64,000 bases of DNA from Candidatus Roseilinea sp. (lineage in GTDB: Bacteria; Chloroflexota; Anaerolineae; J036; Brachytrichaceae): contig BPHV01000001.1 in NCBI GenBank assembly GCA_026003755.1, forward strand, positions 372,001-436,000, given 5' to 3'. Both the position numbers and the translations under genes were made by a program. Positions 62,301 through 64,000 of this stretch are shown in pieces (within the stretch, counting starts at the first letter, position 1; the number at the start of each line of letters is the position of its first letter). Under the pieces are notes generated by a model, which was not told where the DNA came from, ran no database searches, and saw only the letters and a program-made list of their open reading frames with translations.

Positions 62301-63778
62301 CGCTCACGCTGCACAGCAAAACACCGGCAGGCATCCTGTTGGTGGACGATGACCGCTTCTTTGACCGCGAGGCCGACTACCTGCACGCCCTGGCCGCGCA
62401 CGGCAACGCGGCAGATCGCTGGAGCACCCGCGGCGGCGATGCACAATACGCCCCTCCCACCGAGACGCTGCGCCTATATCCCCTGGTGATCTGGTTCAAC
62501 GCCTACGATTGGTTCGATCCGCTGAGCGATGGCGAAGCGACGCGCCTGGCCGCATATCTGGCGAGCGGTGGGCGCTTGTTCCTCACTTCGCAGGCGGCGT
62601 TGTACTACGTCGCCCCGACGCACCCCTTAATCGCGCGTTACTTCGGCGTCGGCGCCATTGACGATACCGACGCCACCAGCAGCGTGGTGGGCGCGCCGGG
62701 ACACGTGATCGGACGCCGCTTCCCCGACAACACCCTGCTCACCGGGCCAGGCGGTCGCTTCCCCTACAACTGGAACTTGAGCACCGCCATCCAACCGGCG
62801 CGCGGCGCGCGCGTTGTGTTGCGCGGCGAACAACACCAACCGTTTGGCTTGGCCAACAGCGGCCCGGCAACAACGCCCGCCGCGCCACAGGCCACGGGCG
62901 ATCTGGCGCCGGCCGACTGGCGGGCGGTGCTCATGCCGTTTGCATTCGAGGCCCTCACCGCCACCGCCCGCGCCGACCTGATGAACCGCGTTGTGGGGTG
63001 GCTCTCATGGCTAGGCGAATCCAGCCTGGCGCCGCATGCCGCCGTTGTCGGCGCAGGACAGCCCGCAACCTTCACTCTGTGGCTGCGCCCGGATCTCTCG
63101 GCGCATGGGTCGCTGACGACGCGCTTGGCAATCTCGGCGCAGGTGTCCCCCTCGGCCAGCGTGCTGACCTCTGAACTCAGCCACCCCGCCGGCCATTACG
63201 CCGGCGATTGGCAGGGCGTGATCACGGCCGGCCAAGCGATGAGCTGGACCTTCGTCATCAGCCCGAACAGCGCCCTTTCACCCGGCAGCTCCCTCTCAGC
63301 GACGGCTTTCTTCTCGCTCGAGGACATCGGCATGCGCTTCTCGCAGCAAGCTGAGATGCAGATAGATGCGCCGACGCTGACCGCGACGCTCGCGCTCACG
63401 CCCACCCCACCGCGTTGGGGCGATCAGATCACGGCGACGCTGTGGATGACAAACTTAGGTTACGATTCAGCGCCTGCCGCCGTCGCGTTGGCCATCGTCC
63501 CTTATCCACTTCGCTTGCTTACGCCTACCGTTAGCGCATCATCCGGCGCCGTGATCTCCGCATCGCGCTGGGTGCGTTGGCAAGGCGCCCTCAACTCAGG
63601 GCAAAGCGTCACCCTGACCTACGTCATGACACTGCCGGCATTTGCGGTATGGCCTGGGGCATACTATCACGCGGTGAGCTTCGGCCCGCACGACGCCTGG
63701 CACGACCAGCGCGACGTTTGGATCGAGCCGAGGACGATGCGCCACTTCCTGCCAATCATGCGACGCACCACGCCATGA
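59342..63778 (+). CDS. Large secreted subtilisin-like (S8) serine protease
   Basis: 1478 residues. A signal peptide (~1-27, ending TPARA) and an inhibitor-like prodomain (~30-160) precede the catalytic domain. The triad is Asp228 in NIDTGVDWHHPAL, His near 275 in HGHGTHTMG and Ser near 438 in NGTSMAAPHLAG, with the oxyanion Asn in LSNSWGSND. Two carboxypeptidase-regulatory-like beta domains follow (~500-660). Next are two copies of a flavodoxin/ThuA-like module (~663-880 and ~995-1220, each beginning LLVD and containing YLASGG), separated by an NPCBM-like/beta segment, then further beta domains. It ends with a basic tail (FLPIMRRTTP), resembling the C-terminal sorting-like tails of Anaerolineae secreted proteins. 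Probably cell-surface or extracellular. Confidence 0.9.
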   Translation: MPRFPLRLSIALTLTLSLSISSTPARADHTPQPTRPLRLDEALAAALNVLPADADVRVIVRLDPTAHQRAIQAQLGRPMDARRAQRTTLVAALQDAAQRSQRDVLEFLAQPAIAARTRAVRPLWIVNAIALSAPPDVVRALAARDDVLMVTLDRWQKWIADDAAPFPGPLRSAALPPFRTPLSATLGARVYADPPAPGEATWGIVRIGADRVWRELGVTGDNVVVANIDTGVDWHHPALKSRYRGWNGGPATDHLHNWFDATDEGAAYPSDLHGHGTHTMGTLVGEGGIGVAPGARWMAAKGLNGQGFGYFSWLHAAFQFMLAPNGNPAMAPHVLSNSWGSNDGSSTEFLADVQALRAAGIVVVFANGNSGPAAGTVGAPASLPGVIAVGASDPDDDVARFSSRGPSPLDGVRPHLTAPGVGIVSSFPGGGYASANGTSMAAPHLAGVAALLLSVSPTLDITATLFALTNTAVPLSTTLPNNVSGWGRVDAYRAVLSVLPHGVITGYVLHAGQPISGAQVQAYDGIHSPSATTDALGRYAIPAPPGIYTLTAQAFGFVPSTSPPKIVAIGQGVHVNFSLAPLPSGIVRGTVSDLSTGHLLTQTLVRALGTPVQSRADSGPGYYVLHLPSGTYTIEARLTGYWVHTQVVTVNDGVITDAPITLTPAQRVLLVDSGAWYYASAAHFYRRAFDDLRLAYDERRIKRVPQDTPTLTDLLRYDAVVWSAPWDAPGMVGAGEAISRYLASGGSLLLSGQDIAFYDGYYAPHPYFARLNAALLGDEAPSRRVVGPPNSLLAGRAFSITGGDGANNQDTPDVLTMRNADVSIPIARYDGDARDNAWAGVLSRPCLDYQAALLSFGIEGIDTAAGRAAVLSQTLAAFIAPRPSEGVALAESPHPNLEVPVVAPGQSFTYTIRVRHIGEQGVPQAFALTATSSDWSVHVLSPTVVLSPCQAVSVPLQVTAPSTAPRNTHNVVTLTATAVASPHVSATLTLHSKTPAGILLVDDDRFFDREADYLHALAAHGNAADRWSTRGGDAQYAPPTETLRLYPLVIWFNAYDWFDPLSDGEATRLAAYLASGGRLFLTSQAALYYVAPTHPLIARYFGVGAIDDTDATSSVVGAPGHVIGRRFPDNTLLTGPGGRFPYNWNLSTAIQPARGARVVLRGEQHQPFGLANSGPATTPAAPQATGDLAPADWRAVLMPFAFEALTATARADLMNRVVGWLSWLGESSLAPHAAVVGAGQPATFTLWLRPDLSAHGSLTTRLAISAQVSPSASVLTSELSHPAGHYAGDWQGVITAGQAMSWTFVISPNSALSPGSSLSATAFFSLEDIGMRFSQQAEMQIDAPTLTATLALTPTPPRWGDQITATLWMTNLGYDSAPAAVALAIVPYPLRLLTPTVSASSGAVISASRWVRWQGALNSGQSVTLTYVMTLPAFAVWPGAYYHAVSFGPHDAWHDQRDVWIEPRTMRHFLPIMRRTTP

Positions 63779-63781
63779 GGT

Positions 63782-63842
63782 AACGTGATCCTTCCCTCCC
63801 CCGAAGTTGGGCAAGCGCCAACACAACGTCCATCGCGTGTCC
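63782..63842. repeat. Dispersed intergenic repeat, copy 2
   Basis: Begins AACGTGATCC and contains CCCGAAGTTGGGCA; it matches 5591-5651. It starts four bases after the protease stop codon. The remaining sequence to the window end (63843-64000) shows no gene. Confidence 0.6.
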
Positions 63843-64000
63843 GCGGTATGGGCTGGATCGGAGGCGAGCGGAGGCGCCGGTGACGAATCATCGTGTAGAG
63901 CGGATGATGGGTCTATTTCAGTTTGGGGGCGAAGAATAGGCAGCAGACCACATCGCGTCAAAGGCGTGACCCATGACGGCCGCCCGAATCGGGAGCAGAC

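Overview
The window reads as a GC-rich (roughly 60-65 %) chromosomal segment of a bacterium, most likely a Chloroflexota member of the Anaerolineae type. This is inferred from the gene content: lysine synthesis by the LysW-carried aminoadipate route, SpoVS without sporulation genes, a huge secreted subtilase with a basic C-terminus, a coiled-coil protein with 14-residue repeats, and many genes lacking Shine-Dalgarno sequences. No rRNA, tRNA, CRISPR array or transposase was recognised.

Layout. 1-5.5 kb (minus strand): myo-inositol catabolism, iolB-iolC-(remnant)-iolD-iolE, followed by a sugar ABC ATPase cut by the window edge. 5.9-10.4 kb (plus): lysJ, a lysophospholipase-like hydrolase, lysK and homocitrate synthase. 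10.5-34 kb: mostly housekeeping and metabolic genes, including a yeast-type (AroQ-beta-like) chorismate mutase, LepA, an ABC permease fused to a MenA-type prenyltransferase, an aldehyde dehydrogenase, UxaA, SpoVS, a PHP phosphoesterase, a glycosyltransferase, a DsbA-like oxidoreductase, rhomboid, guanylate kinase, UspA and a CBS protein.

33-43.7 kb is the most unusual part: an accessory catabolic island. It encodes a nucleoside hydrolase, PsuG, a maleamate-amidase-like isochorismatase fold, a homologue of plant red chlorophyll catabolite reductase, a small membrane protein, an alpha/beta-hydrolase fold without its nucleophile, an Asp/Glu-racemase/maleate-isomerase-like protein, a PrpB-like lyase, an FAD monooxygenase, a Rieske oxygenase and a tandem nitrilase. 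Two divergent promoter regions in the island carry near-identical perfect palindromes (AATGTyATrACATT), suggesting one regulator controls all of it. My working hypothesis is an oxidative pathway for a pyrrole/tetrapyrrole or other N-heterocyclic compound through substituted maleamate and maleate.

45.2-52 kb is a foreign defence island. Remnants of two DNA methyltransferases carry clusters of single-base insertions. They are followed by an Eco57I-like methylase, a GIY-YIG/helicase restriction protein, an integron attC-like site, and an AT-rich type II methylase/endonuclease pair ending at half an attC site.

52-59 kb: a hybrid histidine kinase and a response regulator face each other beside a carbohydrate ABC transporter (binding protein plus two permeases). 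59.3-63.8 kb: a 1478-residue secreted subtilisin-like protease. A short dispersed intergenic repeat occurs near both ends of the window (5.6 and 63.8 kb). Several genes carry single frameshifts, so read-level checking matters before calling them dead.
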